This document shows positions 11,498-21,864 of a DNA stretch of 64,000 nucleotides, one piece after another. A program made the translations under genes and the position numbers. The notes under the pieces were generated by a model, which saw only the letters and a program-made list of their open reading frames with translations, was not told where the DNA came from and made no database searches. The stretch comes from Leishmania martiniquensis (Eukaryota; Euglenozoa; Kinetoplastea; Trypanosomatida; Trypanosomatidae), in contig NC_090167.1 of NCBI RefSeq assembly GCF_017916325.1, positions 662,501 through 726,500 on the forward strand, given 5' to 3'. How positions within the stretch are numbered: position 1 is the first letter of the stretch; every line of letters starts with the position of its first letter.

Positions 11498-12666
11498 GGT
11501 TCAGTTTGTTTGGGAAACTGAAGGCAAGATGGGGGCAGGGGCGACAAGGCACACAAACGGAGAGGGCGCCCACGCGAATGATACGGATGTATATGCTGCG
11601 AAGGGAAAGAGGAGGCGGGAGATGTTGGGCACCACCGTGTGTGTGTGCGAGTGCTCTATGATGCTTCTCTTTCGAGCCCGCCGGCTACAGAAGGACAGTG
11701 CCGCGAAGGGCCTCAAGGCAACCCAACTTTGGCAAGGCTGTCAACAGCAGCAGAAAGAAGAGAGTAGACCCAAAGAAGAGGATGCGGGGCGCAGACTTCA
11801 ACACGGCACCGCTGCCACGACAGGCGCCTTCTTAGCGAGAGGACAGCAAAGGATTCTGTGCCGCAAGGAAACTTCCGGCGTCCCTGGGCGTTGTGGGAGG
11901 ACTGAGCGGGCACTACAGTGTACCAAGGCGGGCGAGTGACACTGCTTCTGTGGATTTGGTGTGCGCAGGCGGGTGCTCGCGGTTGGTGATCCTCAGACAC
12001 GTCGCAGCGCCCTCCTCCCTCTCACCGCTTGATCTTCCGCTTAGAAGTCGTCGCTCGTGTAAGCGCCCTCAGCTGGATTTGCAGCGCGTACTCACGATGA
12101 GTGAGCCGCACGCCAGGTGAGACAAAGAGCAATCACAGAAGTGAGGGACGCCGCAGGGCCCCAAACTGCGGAGATAGGGAAAGTGACGACGAAGATAGAC
12201 AGAGTGAGCAAGCGGCACATAGTGTGCTTGCGCTTTCGCTACAACTCAACGAGGTGACAACAACGAAAAAAGAAAGAGAGAGAGAAGGGCGGAACGTTGC
12301 TGCCTTTCCTCGAGGCAATGGAGAGCGACGCTCACCTGCTATCATGTGTGTGGGCGTCAGTTGAACAGAGATGCGCCACAGGTTCAGGTGTTCTTGTGCG
12401 TACTCATGGCGCGTCGGCCGCGTATCATTTTGTGGCTCTGTTGTGGTTACGAGACCGACTTATCCCTCTGTTGCACGTGAGAACGAGAGGAACAGTTAGG
12501 CAGAGCCCACGTATAGAACCGCTCCCTTCCCTGCGTGATACACGCTGACTAAAAGAATCTGTGAAAGACTCATACTTGCACCCGCATGCGCAGTTCACAG
12601 AAATAGGGAGCGACATACAGCATCCCACACATTCCAAATACAGGCCCTTCCCTTTCCCTTCCTCCC
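11498..12666. other. 1.2 kb intergenic region
   Basis: This is the 3' UTR of the SpoU/TrmH-like gene and the leader region of the signal-anchored gene. No supported gene was seen. The part at about 11860-12120 is less simple-sequence than most gaps and is a reasonable target for a search for degenerate retroposons. Confidence 0.5.
11521..11555 (-). promoter_or_regulatory. Trans-splicing pyrimidine tract/acceptor for the signal-anchored gene
   Basis: A C/T-rich coding-strand tract ends in CTTCAG with the AG at 11518-11519. The predicted 5' UTR is 20 nt. Confidence 0.5.
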
Positions 12667-14661
12667 TCAGAGAGCGGCAAGGCGCGGGTGCAGCACAGAT
12701 GACAGTCGCTGCAGCGCAATACCGCTTGCCACTTGCGAAGGAAGACCGCGGTGGCCATGCCCACGATCACTCGCTCCGACCATGGCTCTTTCCGCGCGTT
12801 CGCCGAAGTGAACGCCTTCCGGAAGAACGGTGAGAACGCCTGTGCACAGCCCCATCAGCCCGGGGTGTGGCAGTCTTCCCTCCTGGGGTATAAGCAGGAC
12901 CAGCCCGCCACCCGCTGCCTCTCGCAGACTCGCCGCGCTGTCGCAGAGAGAGCGGACCTGCCCGCGGGCCTTCATTCGTCGAAATGCTTGCAGCGACGCC
13001 GGATGGGATGCCGCGGCGTCGACGTCGCAGCCACCGCGTTGTGGCCTTGAATCAAGGGCTGATGCATACAAAAAGTCGTGTCCGCAGTCGAGCAGCCACC
13101 AGCTTCGCGGAGCATTCGACTTGTACTTTGCCTCGACTCTGGCGCGTATCTCAGCCGCCCAAGCACACGTGATGCCATCAGCCATCGCGTCGCTCGATGG
13201 CGCCGCGGATGGTGGGTCAGGTAACGCGCCGAGGTGCATCGGTGGGGTGTAGTGGTAGGAGCCGACGGCGCCGACGACATTGACCTTGCGCCGGCCAACG
13301 TAGAAGACGTAGTCCACCAGGAAGGCGTTTGCACTTCGAATGAGGCCGCCGAAGTTGCGTTGGTCGTACTCGTTTTCATAGAGGACAGAGAGGCCAAAGG
13401 AGGCGGCCAGCGACGTCGACGACCCGCTCGCCTCCGAGCTTCCCTGGCGTGAGGCGCTGTCACCGACAGATTGTCCCACGCTGTATTGCAGCAGTGCCTG
13501 CCGATATAGGCGCTGCTGGTGCTGTATTTCTTCGGAGCTGCGCTGATAAAAAGCTGGATGGAGAGGGCGCCGGTCCACGCGGGGGGTCGTGTTCACAGCC
13601 GCGCCGGCAACAGGTGCATGCGGCCAAGTAGGCTGTGCGTCCGCGGCAGCTAGGGCGCCCTCATGGCCGGTACTCTCAGGGGTTGGAAGGGCCCTGGAGA
13701 AGGCTGACTGATACTCCTGTAGACGGTGCCGCAGCCCATCTAGCTCGCTGGAAGGGGAGCCGCTATCAGCTGGTGTTCCACCGGCAGTGGAGGACGTGGC
13801 AGTGTCTCCTGTGAACACCTCGCGGGCCTCTGGACACGCAGCGTCCATGTAGCAGTAGAAGAGCGCTATACCCAGGGATGTGACGACGTTGAGGGAGCTG
13901 ATAGTGCCAAACTGCGGAACGTAGACCACCATATCCGTGACAGGCGCCAGCGTTCGCGCGGAGATGCCAGCAGAAGTTGGGTCACGCGTGTGATCGCAGA
14001 GCGAGACGCGAGGTGTGCCCCCCTTGACTCGCAAGAGGCTCCGCCGAACCCCCCCGTTTTCGTGCCCGACAACGAGCCGAATGCCACCGCCGCTTCGACT
14101 CAATGCCGCGGGAAGTCGTGTGTGCATCAAGCTCTGTGCGCGATCGGCAAAGTTCTCGAGCGCCACTAGTGGACACTCCACAGCCGACGCGGGCCCAATT
14201 TCGACGCCGTTGCGACAAGAGGAAGAGAGCTCTGAAAAGTACACGTCCTCGCCAAACAGGGCTATGCCATCGAACGGATGAGACACAGACGCGCACGACT
14301 CCTTGCGCAAATGCGCTACCGCTTTCAAGTCCAGCACATCCTCTTCCTGTGACTCGCTCGTGGAGAAATCATCGGGGGTGGGCTCTCGTACCTGCACGTG
14401 CTCGATCATCTCCCACGAAGACGCCGTCAGGAATGTCGGCGGTGACGCTGTTTGAAAATACAGGCATGTGCGTATGCTATTCGTGGCATTAAAGGCACTA
14501 TGACACCCTTCCAAGCCCACCTTCACGTACGTCAGTGCGCCGCCAAGGTCTGTCCATTTCGGCAGGCATCGCGACCACCTCGTGAGCGGGTTGATGGCGA
14601 GCGGGATTAGCTTTCTGGTCGCATGCTGGGTTTGCTTTTGAAGCCACACGGATGGCAGCAT
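12667..14661 (-). CDS. SpoU/TrmH-family RNA methyltransferase-like protein with two SPOUT-like halves, 664 aa
   Basis: SpoU (SPOUT class) enzymes 2'-O-methylate tRNA or rRNA ribose using AdoMet bound in a trefoil knot. Two sets of SpoU motifs are visible. The first half has motif 2 (LVVGHENGGV, about 196-205) and a canonical motif 3 (FGTISSLNVVTSLGIALFY, about 251-269), while its motif 1 is weak. The second half has a strong motif 1 (NFGGLIRSANAFLVDYVFY, about 436-454), a motif 2-like segment (LLIPQEGRLPHPGL, about 588-601) and a degenerate motif 3 (GLPSQVASGIALQRL, about 640-654). A Ser/Ala/Thr-rich linker of about 120 residues separates them. The N-terminus is basic and free of acids over the first 35 residues, like a mitochondrial presequence. 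A mitoribosomal RNA methyltransferase or assembly factor is the likeliest role. The ATG used is the first in frame. Confidence 0.75.
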   Translation of the reverse strand: MLPSVWLQKQTQHATRKLIPLAINPLTRWSRCLPKWTDLGGALTYVKVGLEGCHSAFNATNSIRTCLYFQTASPPTFLTASSWEMIEHVQVREPTPDDFSTSESQEEDVLDLKAVAHLRKESCASVSHPFDGIALFGEDVYFSELSSSCRNGVEIGPASAVECPLVALENFADRAQSLMHTRLPAALSRSGGGIRLVVGHENGGVRRSLLRVKGGTPRVSLCDHTRDPTSAGISARTLAPVTDMVVYVPQFGTISSLNVVTSLGIALFYCYMDAACPEAREVFTGDTATSSTAGGTPADSGSPSSELDGLRHRLQEYQSAFSRALPTPESTGHEGALAAADAQPTWPHAPVAGAAVNTTPRVDRRPLHPAFYQRSSEEIQHQQRLYRQALLQYSVGQSVGDSASRQGSSEASGSSTSLAASFGLSVLYENEYDQRNFGGLIRSANAFLVDYVFYVGRRKVNVVGAVGSYHYTPPMHLGALPDPPSAAPSSDAMADGITCAWAAEIRARVEAKYKSNAPRSWWLLDCGHDFLYASALDSRPQRGGCDVDAAASHPASLQAFRRMKARGQVRSLCDSAASLREAAGGGLVLLIPQEGRLPHPGLMGLCTGVLTVLPEGVHFGERAERAMVGASDRGHGHRGLPSQVASGIALQRLSSVLHPRLAAL

Positions 14662-16318
14662 CCTGCCCGATGGCAACCTGTGTAGTGCAGCGTGCGTTAC
14701 AGATATCAATGGTGCCGTATTCAGTCGAGCGCATGGCAGTGGATGAGAAGTGGTCAACGCCCCTTGTGTGAAAAAGACACAGAAGGGCTTTTACAAGAGA
14801 CATCAGGCGAAGGAGAGGCTAGGCACACCCGGCAGCAGACGTCGCTCGCGCGAGCCCAGCAGGCCGGGCAAACGATTACATGGTGCCTGTTGAGGGGTCA
14901 CTTGACGGCAATGATGAGCGGCTTCTCTCACTCTCCCTGTTATCGGCCAGCCCTACCACCCGTACGTGCGCCGCCCCCTTCCCTCTAATGGCAGCGCAGG
15001 AGCCCCCTAAATGCATACAAACGCACATACGCACACATACAAACATATATATATATATGTGTGTGTATGTATAGGTGTATCCCTTCTATTTCTTTTTGTC
15101 CTTTCTCGTGAAGCACGCGCGGCATCGACGCAAGGCAAGCATTGTGACTGTCGACCTCGATTCATCTGCGTGCCAGAACAAGCAGCGACCAGCAAAAACG
15201 TCTCGTGGGACGGCTTCACCCTACTCACGCCAGAAGGGCCCTCGCAGGTCGCCCTTGAAGTGCTCGGTTCATTTTCGTATACGTCTCCCATTCCTTTGAC
15301 TACCGCTCACACCACACGCATGAAGGGCAAGTGAGCAGCAATTAGAAGATGGCGCAGCAGGCAAGCAAGAGCGCATGCCGCCTGTTAGCGTCGTCGAAGC
15401 AGCGCTCTCGCTAAGATCAATACGCAGGCTTTTATACATATCTATAAGGCGGCGAGGGCACATACACATGCGTGCGCGCTCGTATGTGTGACCTGTATCC
15501 CAAGCGGCGTACCGCGACCGCATCATCATCAAGCTGAGAGGCGGAGATCAAAAGAAGACATACGAGGAGATGAAAAGAGCGATTGATTGATGCGTATAGG
15601 TGAACTTGAGGCCAGTCAGTAAGAGTGTACTGACTCATGTTCACGCGAGAAAGGCTCGCGGATGCACATGCGACAATGCATGTGTACACATCAGCTGTGC
15701 TCCCCCCTCCCCCTATCCTTGGCTGAATGCTGCGCATCCTCAAGTGGGCGGCCTTTGTAGGGCTCGGTGTACAGCTGCTCGCAGCAGACCCCGTGGGCCT
15801 TGCCGCAGCGATTCGAAGCGTAGAGAGGGGGGAGGGGTACGGTGTGGCGCAGCCTTCACACACGTACGCCTCTGAGATGCACTTTGGCTTTTGCTCCCCT
15901 TTGGCCTCCGGCGTGGGCACACCTCTGTTGCGCGGCAGGAAAGGCCGACACTTACCCACAGAGAAAGAGAGAGACGCGTCTGCCACACCGCAGATCCTTT
16001 TGGGGGGCCTCACACCCGCATGGGCGCCTACTGCAGCCGCCCCCCTCAGCGCCACCGCCACAGTCATGCAGCCGCAGGTACGATACTGTACCCTTTCGTT
16101 CATGATACGTTCTATCCTCTCTCCTCGTCGAAAGCTGTTGGGAAACACAGAAAATAGAAACGGTCGGCTCGCACGAATCCTCAGCAACCCGCCCATGCGT
16201 GAAGGAGGCGACGAATAGTAGAGAGGGGAGAAGGTATGCGACAAGCACAGGGCTCGTGCGATTATATGCATGACCTGCCAACGTCCTCCAGCGCCCCTGT
16301 TCTTGCGGTGGGAAAAGT
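14662..16318. other. 1.7 kb intergenic region
   Basis: This is the 3' UTR of the DNA polymerase alpha B-subunit gene plus the leader of the SpoU-like gene. It holds an AT/GT microsatellite near 15045-15066. Open frames on both strands at about 15430-16270 overlap each other. The plus-strand one is discussed as a finding. Confidence 0.5.
15045..15066. repeat. (AT)n followed by (GT)n microsatellite
   Basis: An alternating AT run is followed directly by GT/GTAT repeats. It is visible by eye and typical of trypanosomatid intergenic DNA. Confidence 0.8.
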
Positions 16319-18496
16319 CTATGCGTTGTATATGTGCAGGATGCCACAGGTGACACCGTTCGCAGACGTGGCCCCGCGCCGCAGCACCAGCTCCGTGTTA
16401 GGAATCGTCACCTCCGCCACGCGAAGTTGAAACTTGGGCGACGAGCGCGCCGACCACACCTCCTGATTAACGACAAGGACACCCGACGCACTTGCCGTAT
16501 TGTCGAGATCGGTGCCGTCGACATCTTCGCTTTGGTGCGTGACGGTGGCAAACTGCGGGCGGGTAGAGGGAAGAAACAGAATGTGCGGGAAATACTCTAT
16601 CTTCGGTGAGGTCGTCGTCGTTACTGCCTTCACTGCACCCGCGAGCGTCGTTGCTGCATCCCACTCCTCATTCTCATTGCCCACCCCCTCCAGCTTTATG
16701 CGCTTCGTCTTGTGCTGCAAACATTCTTCCATGGTGGTGGAAGGTTGTTCCGAAACATGGCGCACGGCCTCCCAACCATGACAGGCACTGGAACTCCACG
16801 CGCTCACCGTGACGTCACCGCCGTCAGCATCACCACCACGACTGCCTGCGGCAGCGCTGTCGGCTGGCAACGCAGCACCAGTAGGCTTCATCTCGCGTAG
16901 CTCGTTCTGCGACGGCATGTAGTCTATTCGCAGCTGGGAAAGATGCTTCAGATCCACCGTCGCCAAAGGAAAACTGTAGAGCGGGGTGTACAGCCGCCCG
17001 TTCACCAATGCCTCTACGACGCGCCGGAGGCTACCCTCGGCGGTTGGCCACCGCTCGACCATGCGCTCACGCATGTCACCCACAACGTCCTCGTTGCACA
17101 CGCTCACGTGCACCCCATTCACCGACAGGCGGCACGGGTTCGAGCGAATGAGAATGTCCTCCGTGTCGGCGATCGCGTACATGGTGGTAGGCAGCACGGG
17201 GATTTGGGTAACGTCCCCTCTGTGCGACACGAGCAGCACCTTCATGTGGGGCACCAGCGGTCGAGTGTCGTAGTAGCTCCTCAGCGTCTCCTCCAGAGTG
17301 TCCACGAAGCTTTCCATAATCTCGTTAAAGGTGGCGCCAAGCGAAGGCAGAAGCCCACGCTCAAAGTCATTGGAGAAGGGGGGAATAAAAGGGCCGCCGA
17401 CGATGAGCACGTCCGCACCACGGTGCAGGGCTTGCAAGGCGACCGTGCGCAGCAGCCCGGCCACGTCGCGCCGTGGAAACGGCCCACTGCAGAAGTGGAT
17501 GCGCACGGCACCGCTGAGGCCATCAGCGAGGTTGCCCCCTCCAGTATTCGACGCCGTCGGATCGCAGAGCAGAGGTCGGTCCGCTCGCCATGGCAGCATT
17601 GGCCGTGATGGAAGGACAAACTCACGTACAAGAACGCCGGTGAGCACGCCCCGGAAACTGCGCTGAAACGGTTCACCAATGATGCCGACTGCCATCCCTG
17701 GATAGAGACCTGTGAACGTTGACACCTGCCGCGTGTAAAGGGAAAGGCGCGTGCCATCGCAGACAGCCTCCTCCTCCGCCCCATTTTCGATCCCTGAGGT
17801 ATCCTTTCTGGCCTCACTCATCGCCGGCGCCGCGGCTACGTGGGTAGAAAAACGGGCGGGGCAGCTCTCCGGCCCACCCAGGGTCGGCTCAGAGAAGCTG
17901 CCATGCGATGCACCTTTCAGGAGTACAAACGACGCGTCTGCCGCGCGATCGGACTGCGCCATTGCGTGCAGCGCACCCATGTAGCATTCATCGTCATCGA
18001 TGTCCCGCACCACGTGGAACTCCCACGGTGCCTGCTGAGCCGCCACACGTACTGACGATGGATCCTGCACCTGTGTGAGAATGCCAACAGCGCGGAAAAG
18101 GGGTCCACCGGAAGCGACCGGTGCACCACATGCCGGGGGCGGTATCGCGTCTGCGTCATCATCATCCTGTGGCTCTGGCTTCACCACTGCTCCTAGATCA
18201 ACGCCGTCCTGCTGAGTCTTCAACAGGCCTCTCCAGAGAGGCACACAGTGTAGCATCTCCTTGTAGTAGCCGATGACCTGACTTCGAATCGTCCGCGACG
18301 TCCGATCTTGGAGGCCGCAGTAGGAGGAGCGCCTGAAGTTAGCGGTGTTGCGCGCCTCCACCGTGACCAGAGCAGAACTGCCGGCGGAGCGCTGCTGTGG
18401 CGTGAACCGCACCTTTTCTAGATGCGCCGGTGGGTGCTCGAAGCCGAGGAGCAGATGCAAGTTGGCCGCGGCCTTCCAGCTGCCCTCTACCTGCAT
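16319..18496 (-). CDS. POLA2: DNA polymerase alpha subunit B (primase-polymerase regulatory subunit), 725 aa
   Basis: This is the non-catalytic B subunit of the polymerase alpha-primase complex, which tethers the catalytic subunit and primase in the nucleus during replication initiation. An OB-fold region precedes residue 330 (LYTRQVSTFTGLYPGMAVG, followed by GVLTGVLVREF). It is followed by an inactive calcineurin-like phosphoesterase domain with the family signatures CSGPFPRRDVAGL, ADVLIVGGPFIPPF, LLVSHRGDV and NPCRLSVNGVHVSV. Then come NGRLYTPLYSFP and the closing FLPSTRPQF/LRVAEVTIPN blocks. The NP-C-LS-NGV block resembles alpha B subunits more than the delta or epsilon paralogues. Low-complexity inserts at about 540-640 are typical trypanosomatid expansions. 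The ATG is the first in frame, with a splice-acceptor AG predicted only 5 nt upstream. Confidence 0.88.
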   Translation of the reverse strand: MQVEGSWKAAANLHLLLGFEHPPAHLEKVRFTPQQRSAGSSALVTVEARNTANFRRSSYCGLQDRTSRTIRSQVIGYYKEMLHCVPLWRGLLKTQQDGVDLGAVVKPEPQDDDDADAIPPPACGAPVASGGPLFRAVGILTQVQDPSSVRVAAQQAPWEFHVVRDIDDDECYMGALHAMAQSDRAADASFVLLKGASHGSFSEPTLGGPESCPARFSTHVAAAPAMSEARKDTSGIENGAEEEAVCDGTRLSLYTRQVSTFTGLYPGMAVGIIGEPFQRSFRGVLTGVLVREFVLPSRPMLPWRADRPLLCDPTASNTGGGNLADGLSGAVRIHFCSGPFPRRDVAGLLRTVALQALHRGADVLIVGGPFIPPFSNDFERGLLPSLGATFNEIMESFVDTLEETLRSYYDTRPLVPHMKVLLVSHRGDVTQIPVLPTTMYAIADTEDILIRSNPCRLSVNGVHVSVCNEDVVGDMRERMVERWPTAEGSLRRVVEALVNGRLYTPLYSFPLATVDLKHLSQLRIDYMPSQNELREMKPTGAALPADSAAAGSRGGDADGGDVTVSAWSSSACHGWEAVRHVSEQPSTTMEECLQHKTKRIKLEGVGNENEEWDAATTLAGAVKAVTTTTSPKIEYFPHILFLPSTRPQFATVTHQSEDVDGTDLDNTASASGVLVVNQEVWSARSSPKFQLRVAEVTIPNTELVLRRGATSANGVTCGILHIYNA

Positions 18497-19912
18497 GGCG
18501 CCTCAGAGAATTGCGTTACGGAAAGGAAAAAGGCAGCGATGACTACACAGCTGAGACGGCGATGCGCCAACAGCAGCTGACTCAAAGGAATCGAACTCAA
18601 ACAGAGCGATCCCGCCGAAATTGGTAAGTACGCGCGTCTCTTCTAAAAGGTGTTGGACACATGAATGGCACGACCAAGAAAAAAAGAAGAGTGGAGGGTG
18701 GGAAAGGCTGTGTTGTGTAGGGGCCGCTGGCGTCAAGGGACGGGCCGACGCAAGCAGAGCCGGGCATGTCACACCCGCATACAAGAGGGAGAAGCGCAAA
18801 AGGGCTCCAGGAAAGCTTTCGCTCACGCGCGCAGCTTCACGCCACAAGCGTCGAAGGCTAGTGCCGTGGTAAAGCGAGCCGAGGAGCCGGCCCTGCATGA
18901 AGGAAACAATTGGCCATCCTTCTCTTCCGTGCACGGGAAGACGACGCAATGCGCGCGATAGGCATAATCCACTGGTCTCGGGCCGACCAGCTAGATGGCA
19001 TACGCCGTCCGTCTCTTGGCTCTTGTGAGGGTGGGCTAGCTCTTGCTGTATTGATCTGTTACCGCTTCTGTTTTTTCTTCTTCGTTGTCCCCTAAACGCC
19101 TTTTCGCGTCCATAAGCACCGTGGCAAAGGCAAATAAGACGAACGGTGCCGCTCAGGTGAAAGACAGAGAGAAGGTTGAGGAGGAGGAGGGGTTGGCGGG
19201 GATGGGTGGGTCGTGGGAAGACGAAAAAAAAAGCTCCTTGACCCACAGGAGAACGCAACTTCGAGGAGTGCCGAGGACCGATACACAGGCTGCTTGTTTC
19301 CCCTCCACGCCAGCCCTCCTCTCTTCACCAGAGAACAGGGTTTTCGTCTTCGCTCTGTCGCGCGCTCTCTGATTGTGTCCGCAGCGACGAAGCAAGAACA
19401 CAAACTGAGCGCATAGGAAAAGGCTGGGGGGGGTATTGGAAGAGTATCGACGCGACGATGAGAATGGGTCGTGCAGAAGCGGCAAACTGATAGAGTCGCT
19501 CAATTAGGCGAGCAGTGAAGTGTGAAAGGAGTGCGGAGTGGAAAGCCGAGGAGGCGGAGCCGGGGGGCTCAGGAACTCAACACCGGTATGCGCATGCTGC
19601 TCTTTTTTTTTATCTCCAGTGCGCAAGGAGAATCCAATGTCGCTTTTTTCCACCTGTTCTTAGCTTCCACCCTCGAGCAATCGGAGCAACTGTACGCCGG
19701 CTCGCCAAGCGAACTCCTTTATTCCCCCTACTCAGCCTCCACCACCCCCTCGAGCGCCCTCTGCCTTACCACCGTCCACATAGCCGGTGGACGTGCCTCG
19801 CTCTGCTTCAGACTTAGGTGCCGCGCCGCCTGCCGTGGTGCAGACAGGAGAATCCCTACAGCTATAGCATCGCTGAGAACAGTATCACCATGAGCCCCAT
19901 GTTCGTCTGCAA
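18497..19912. other. 1.4 kb intergenic region
   Basis: This is the 3' UTR of coatomer epsilon and the short leader of POLA2. It has purine-rich plus-strand stretches near 18661-18700 and 19140-19240. No supported gene was seen. Confidence 0.5.
18502..18533 (-). promoter_or_regulatory. Trans-splicing tract/acceptor 5 nt from the POLA2 start
   Basis: On the coding strand a CCTTTTTCCTTTCC tract is followed by no AG until TCTGAG (AG at 18502-18503). This leaves five nucleotides before the ATG. Confidence 0.45.
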
Positions 19913-20884
19913 CTACTCCTCGATCATGAATGCGCTAATGGCCTCGTCGAGAAAACGCTCCTTGGCGCGGTAAGTTTCACCCCATGTGCCATGCGTCAGA
20001 GACGCCTGCTGGATGTAGCGCTCGACGTCGGCAAAGGCGTTCGCCTTGTGGGCAGTGACGGCTGCGAGGTTCGTAAGTGTTGCCTCATCGTTGGATCGGA
20101 CGGCCAGCGCGTCGAGCAGCGTGCGCTCCGCCGCGTCGTAGTCCTTGATACCCATATGGGCCAGGGCCATGAGGTTAGACACCATGACGCTCTGGCCACA
20201 CCGAAGCTGCACCTCTTTAAAAGCAGAGATGGCCGCATTGTAGTTGGCCACATTCACATCGGCTGCCGCCTGATGCAGAGCAACTATGCCGCTGTACAGT
20301 ATTGTCGCGATGGCCTCGCTATCGACATGCTCCATGCGCTTCACCTCCTTTGCCGCTTCATCTGGCCGATTCAAACGCAGTAGCGCCTCTGCGGCTATGC
20401 CGTGCAGTTCCACCGTGTAGCGTATCGCCAGCGCTTCCTCGGGATTGGGCAACTCGCCGAGCCATTTCTTTGCCAGCGTTAGGGCCCCAAGGACGTCCTG
20501 CTGGTGCAGCAGGGCCGCGGCAGCAAAAACAGCTTTGTAGACAGTGTCCGCCACCACCTTTTCTGCGTCGCTCCGCAGGCGCTGCATCGCATTCGAAGCC
20601 GGCTCGGAGAGAGCGCCCAAGTCGCGCATAGCGGACACCAGCTCAGCCCACGTGCGGATCGTCACCAGCAGCGGGTGGCTCTCCGAGCGCAGCTGAGTTA
20701 TGACGGCAGCCACTTGGCCCAGCCCAATCTGACTCAGAGCGACCAAAGCATTTTTTTCCGTCTGGAAGGCGGTGACATCCGCCGGTTTACTCGACGTAGG
20801 ACGCGCCGTGCTAGCATCAGCGATTGCCTGGTGGTAGTTGCCCACGGTGAGGGCGTTTCGCACATCGAAGAGGGCGTCCGCCAT
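19913..20884 (-). CDS. COPE: Coatomer epsilon subunit, 323 aa
   Basis: Epsilon-COP stabilises alpha-COP in the COPI coat that drives Golgi-to-ER retrograde traffic. The protein is all-helical and TPR-like, starting MADALFDVRNALTVGNYHQA. That opening matches the family's N-terminal pattern of a helix followed by a [GN]-Y/F-x-x-[AC]-I repeat. Later repeat units include NVANYNAAISAFKEV, VMVSNLMALAHMGIKDYDA and EATLTNLAAVTAHK, the last two being family hallmarks. The length is close to the usual 300 residues. The ATG chosen is the first in frame, and further upstream the frame reads charged leader-like sequence with only non-ATG codons. There is no membrane segment, consistent with a cytosolic coat component. 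Confidence 0.88.
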   Translation of the reverse strand: MADALFDVRNALTVGNYHQAIADASTARPTSSKPADVTAFQTEKNALVALSQIGLGQVAAVITQLRSESHPLLVTIRTWAELVSAMRDLGALSEPASNAMQRLRSDAEKVVADTVYKAVFAAAALLHQQDVLGALTLAKKWLGELPNPEEALAIRYTVELHGIAAEALLRLNRPDEAAKEVKRMEHVDSEAIATILYSGIVALHQAAADVNVANYNAAISAFKEVQLRCGQSVMVSNLMALAHMGIKDYDAAERTLLDALAVRSNDEATLTNLAAVTAHKANAFADVERYIQQASLTHGTWGETYRAKERFLDEAISAFMIEE

Positions 20885-21835
20885 GTTCCTCAGTCCCTTG
20901 TTTCTTCTTTCTCTCTTGCTGTCCTCGTACGGCACGATAAGCGTTCGGCGCTCTCCCTTTTTCTTTGCCTTATGTGACGCTTAGCACCTGTAAGTAGTGA
21001 TCTGTGGGCTTGTTCTTGGCGTATGTGTATCTGTGCGCGTAGGGCGAGAGAGGAAAGAGGGGTAGCACGTTTGTAGCAACGATGCGACGGAATCCACCGA
21101 CAGGGACGATTGCGGCACACGAAAGCGCAGAATGCTGGAGGGGTAAAGAAACACAGCAATAGGAAGCCGCTGTGGAGAGAAATGAGGGCTGTTGTATGTG
21201 TGTGTGTGTGTCTGTGGGAGGAGAAGGGGGGCGAAATCGCTTTCTCTTGAGGGCAAGAAGATGTCCAATCACTCTTTTATGCGCCTTGTCCAAAGGTGAG
21301 CAAGAGCCCGCGGGTGCGTGAAAGAGCCGTTGGAAATGAGAGATGAAGGAAACTGCGAGCAATGTACACGGAAAGGTGGGCCAAGGTGCATGAATGCATA
21401 TATCGGCTTGTGTGTGTGCGTGTACGCGCGGGACAATCATGCAACGGCGTATGTGTTCGAAAACAGCGACGCAAGCCAAGAGTAAGCACAAAAGGGGGAA
21501 ATCGTGAAGAGCAAAATGGGCGGAAGAGAAGATGGAACGTGTTGAGCGGCGGGGGTGGCGCTCGTAGCAGCGGCGAAGGACTGCGCGGAGGTGCCACTCC
21601 ACCAACCTCGCGCAGCTGTCACTTTACCTCAACATCAGATCGCTTCTGCTGTGCTTGATTGGAGAAGGGAAGTGGTCCGGGGCACACCGAGTGCGACGAT
21701 CAAACGCTACTCCGTAGAAGAAATCCGTACAGACCGTTTAGAGTCCCGCTGATACACTCGAATATCGGAGCAGGGCCAGAAATGACCAACAGCCCTCCCC
21801 TCTCCCTCCCTTCGCGGGTGTGCCCGTCCGCGTTA

Positions 21836-21864
21836 GTGTGTGCGTGTGTGTGTGTGTGTGTGTG
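21836..21864. repeat. (GT)n microsatellite
   Basis: A nearly pure GT dinucleotide run of about 29 nt with one C interruption. Confidence 0.85.

Noticed and set aside
15432..16271. 279-aa minus-strand open frame starting with ATG
   Set aside because: Composition is random-like (Cys, Ser, Pro, Arg) with no hydrophobic core pattern. It occupies the POLA2 3' UTR position and runs into AT/CA repeats.
18575..18610. Minus-strand GTTCGATTC resembling a tRNA T-loop
   Set aside because: The neighbouring five bases on each side do not form a stem, and no cloverleaf could be drawn.
19800..19900. Possible dispersed repeat shared with about 43770-43840
   Set aside because: Only short stretches match by eye. 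This is too weak to call a retroposon without an alignment.
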